A stretch of DNA of 17,118 bases, taken from NCBI GenBank assembly GCA_965368115.1, contig CBDULQ010000055.1, forward strand, positions 1 to 17,118, given 5' to 3'. The stretch's first letter is position 1; each line of letters begins with the position of its first letter. Under the pieces are notes generated by a model. That model saw nothing but the letters and a program-made list of their open reading frames with translations, was not told the origin of the DNA and did not search any database. Below, piece after piece: positions 16,094-17,118 of this stretch. The translations under genes and the position numbers were made by a program. The stretch comes from CBDULQ01 sp965368115. Lineage in GTDB: Bacteria; Pseudomonadota; Gammaproteobacteria; SZUA-229.

Positions 16094-16122
16094 CTGACTA
16101 ACATTCCCTGGCAATGAATAAT
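16094..16122 (+). promoter_or_regulatory. Likely promoter of the thioredoxin/DUF4266/DUF3570 operon
   Basis: CTGACT (16094-16099, four of six to consensus), 17-bp spacer, then AATAAT (16117-16122, five of six). The predicted start of transcription is about ten bases before the ATG at 16140, so the leader is very short. Confidence 0.5.
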
Positions 16123-16139
16123 GCAATCATGGACCTGCT

Positions 16140-16622
16140 ATGAAACACATCCTTCGCTCATGTGCACTGCTGCTGACCCTGTTCGCAGGCACAGCACAGG
16201 CCGAATACCCACAGCTGCCGGATTTCAGGCTACCGACCACTCAGGGCGAGATCAGCAGTGCCAAACTGAACAACCAGGTGGTGTATGTCGATTTCTGGGC
16301 TTCCTGGTGCAAACCCTGCCAGAAGTCGTTTCCGTTTCTGAATGAACTGCAGGCCCGCTATGCCAAACAGGGACTGACTGTGCTGGCCATCAATCTGGAC
16401 AAGGATCACGATGCCGCGAGTTCGTTCCTGCAGCGCATACCCGCGCATTTCACCGTCGCATTCGATCAGCAGGGCGACATCGCGCAACAGTTTCATGTAC
16501 AGGGTATGCCGAGCAGTTACCTGGTTGACCGCAAGGGTAATATTCGCGCTCGCCATATCGGGTTCCGTGAAGAAGATAAAGCAAAACTGGAACAGGCCGT
16601 GACCAGCCTGTTGAAGGAATGA
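16140..16622 (+). CDS. TlpA/ResA-like periplasmic thioredoxin-fold oxidoreductase
   Basis: A 160-residue exported protein. Signal peptide cleavage is expected after GTAQA (residue 21). The redox motif WCKPC (Cys57 and Cys60) sits in VYVDFWASWCKPC, and the cis-proline is in QGMPSSYLVD (Pro124); both are standard for TlpA/ResA proteins of the AhpC/TSA-thioredoxin group. It probably reduces or shuffles disulfides of a periplasmic or outer-membrane partner. The next two genes, a DUF4266 lipoprotein and a DUF3570 protein, are a known companion pair, so its client may be one of them, for example the cysteine tail of the DUF4266 protein (inference). It is transcribed away from the QseB-like regulator, which has a box in the shared control region. 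The ribosome site (GGAC) is weak. Confidence 0.94.
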   Translation: MKHILRSCALLLTLFAGTAQAEYPQLPDFRLPTTQGEISSAKLNNQVVYVDFWASWCKPCQKSFPFLNELQARYAKQGLTVLAINLDKDHDAASSFLQRIPAHFTVAFDQQGDIAQQFHVQGMPSSYLVDRKGNIRARHIGFREEDKAKLEQAVTSLLKE

Positions 16623-16633
16623 GGTGATCCTTG

Positions 16634-16852
16634 ATGAAACGATGCTTGTTATTGATTCCGCTGCTGATGTCTGGATTACAGGCCTGCAGTATGCAACCGG
16701 TGCAACCCTGGGAACGCGACCTGCTGGCCAAACCGTCGATGGCTCTGGTTCCCGATGAGATCGACAATGCACTGGACGAACATATTTATTTCAGTAAAGA
16801 AGCCTCCCTGGGTGGCCAGGGCGTAGGCGGAGGTGGCTGCGGATGCAACTAA
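16634..16852 (+). CDS. DUF4266 family small lipoprotein
   Basis: A 72-residue lipoprotein with lipobox LQAC (Cys18 lipidated). The family blocks are visible: QPWERDLLAKPSM, then DEHIYFSKEASLGGQG, and the glycine/cysteine tail GGGGCGCN at the C-terminus. The start is ATG at 16634, with GAGGTGAT five bases upstream; an adjacent TTG (16631) is less likely. The function is unknown. The family is recurrently found between a TlpA-like thioredoxin and a DUF3570 protein, as here. The two closely spaced tail cysteines could bind metal, form a disulfide or be a modification site. It overlaps the next gene by ten bases, so the two are translationally coupled. Confidence 0.9.
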   Translation: MKRCLLLIPLLMSGLQACSMQPVQPWERDLLAKPSMALVPDEIDNALDEHIYFSKEASLGGQGVGGGGCGCN

Positions 16853-17118
16853 ACAAACACGCAAACTCGAATAACATTCGAGACAAACTGGCGCTGGCCA
16901 CCTGTACCCTGTTGCAGGCCGCCGCACCCACGGCACAGGCCGCCGACGGCGACTGGGATATCAAATCCGCTTTGATGGTGTACTCGGAAAGCGACAGCCG
17001 CGTCACCGCCATCGAGCCGGTGATTTCAGGCAAAAAAGAAGTGAGTGAAGACGAATTCCTGACCCTCAAGCTGGTACTCGATTCACTCACCGGCGCCACG
17101 CCCAACGGTGCACACGCC
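16843..17118 (+). CDS. DUF3570 family protein, 3' end cut by the window
   Basis: Ninety-two codons are visible before the window ends. An N-terminal signal peptide (RDKLALATCTLLQAAAPTAQA, cleavage at about residue 33) is followed by DGDWDIKSALMVYSESD and RVTAIEPVISGKKE, the typical opening of DUF3570 proteins. Full-length family members are several hundred residues and are predicted outer-membrane beta-barrels, so most of this gene lies outside. The next gene in such clusters is often an ApbE-type FMN transferase, which cannot be seen here. The ATG lies within the end of the DUF4266 gene. Confidence 0.85.
   Translation, partial: MQLNKHANSNNIRDKLALATCTLLQAAAPTAQAADGDWDIKSALMVYSESDSRVTAIEPVISGKKEVSEDEFLTLKLVLDSLTGATPNGAHA

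Noticed and set aside
16230..16772. Minus-strand 180-codon open frame at the right end
   Set aside because: It is antisense to the thioredoxin and DUF4266 genes, which have strong motifs and ribosome sites on the plus strand.

Overview
The window looks like chromosomal DNA of a free-living gammaproteobacterium. Supporting signs are QseB/QseC-type regulators with PmrA-like CTTAAG boxes, a TlpA/DUF4266/DUF3570 cluster, lipoproteins with standard lipoboxes, a bacterial tRNA-Ser with encoded CCA, and moderate GC with dense operons. Genus cannot be fixed from the sequence. Almost everything is on the minus strand; only tRNA-Ser and the right-hand redox cluster are on the plus strand. No transposase, integrase, phage gene or CRISPR array was seen.

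Layout, left to right. (1) 1-1980, minus: a membrane PAS-PAS histidine kinase whose ATPase domain is cut off by the window edge. (2) 1981-2740: a gene-poor stretch with a 53-bp tandem repeat, a 24-bp direct repeat that duplicates the 5' end of the tRNA, then tRNA-Ser(GGA) and a strong hairpin terminator. (3) 2834-3529, minus: a trypsin-fold protein with arginine where the catalytic serine should be. (4) 3648-7741, minus: an apparent three-gene uptake operon in the order outer-membrane porin, periplasmic polyamine-type binding protein, BCCT-family betaine-type transporter. (5) 7742-8183: non-coding, with a possible promoter and a nested inverted repeat. (6) 8184-13786, minus: five tightly overlapping genes for exported proteins (a coiled-coil/beta protein, a TPR protein, a 922-residue TPR lipoprotein, a small TPR lipoprotein and a short secreted protein), probably one envelope complex. 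(7) 13857-15942, minus: a QseB/QseC-like two-component pair directly upstream of the TPR operon. (8) 15943-16139: a divergent control region with two PmrA/QseB-like boxes. (9) 16140-17118, plus: a TlpA-like thioredoxin, a DUF4266 lipoprotein and the start of a DUF3570 outer-membrane protein.

How it fits together (inference): the response regulator probably controls its own operon and the divergent redox operon through the two boxes, and may feed into the TPR operon by read-through, although the TPR operon also has a promoter-like sequence of its own. The porin/binding protein/BCCT set would move one solute, probably a quaternary amine or related compound, across both membranes. The most unusual items are this binding-protein-plus-BCCT pairing, the Ser-to-Arg pseudo-protease, the duplicated tRNA 5' end, and the TPR lipoprotein operon with no motor or TonB genes in view.
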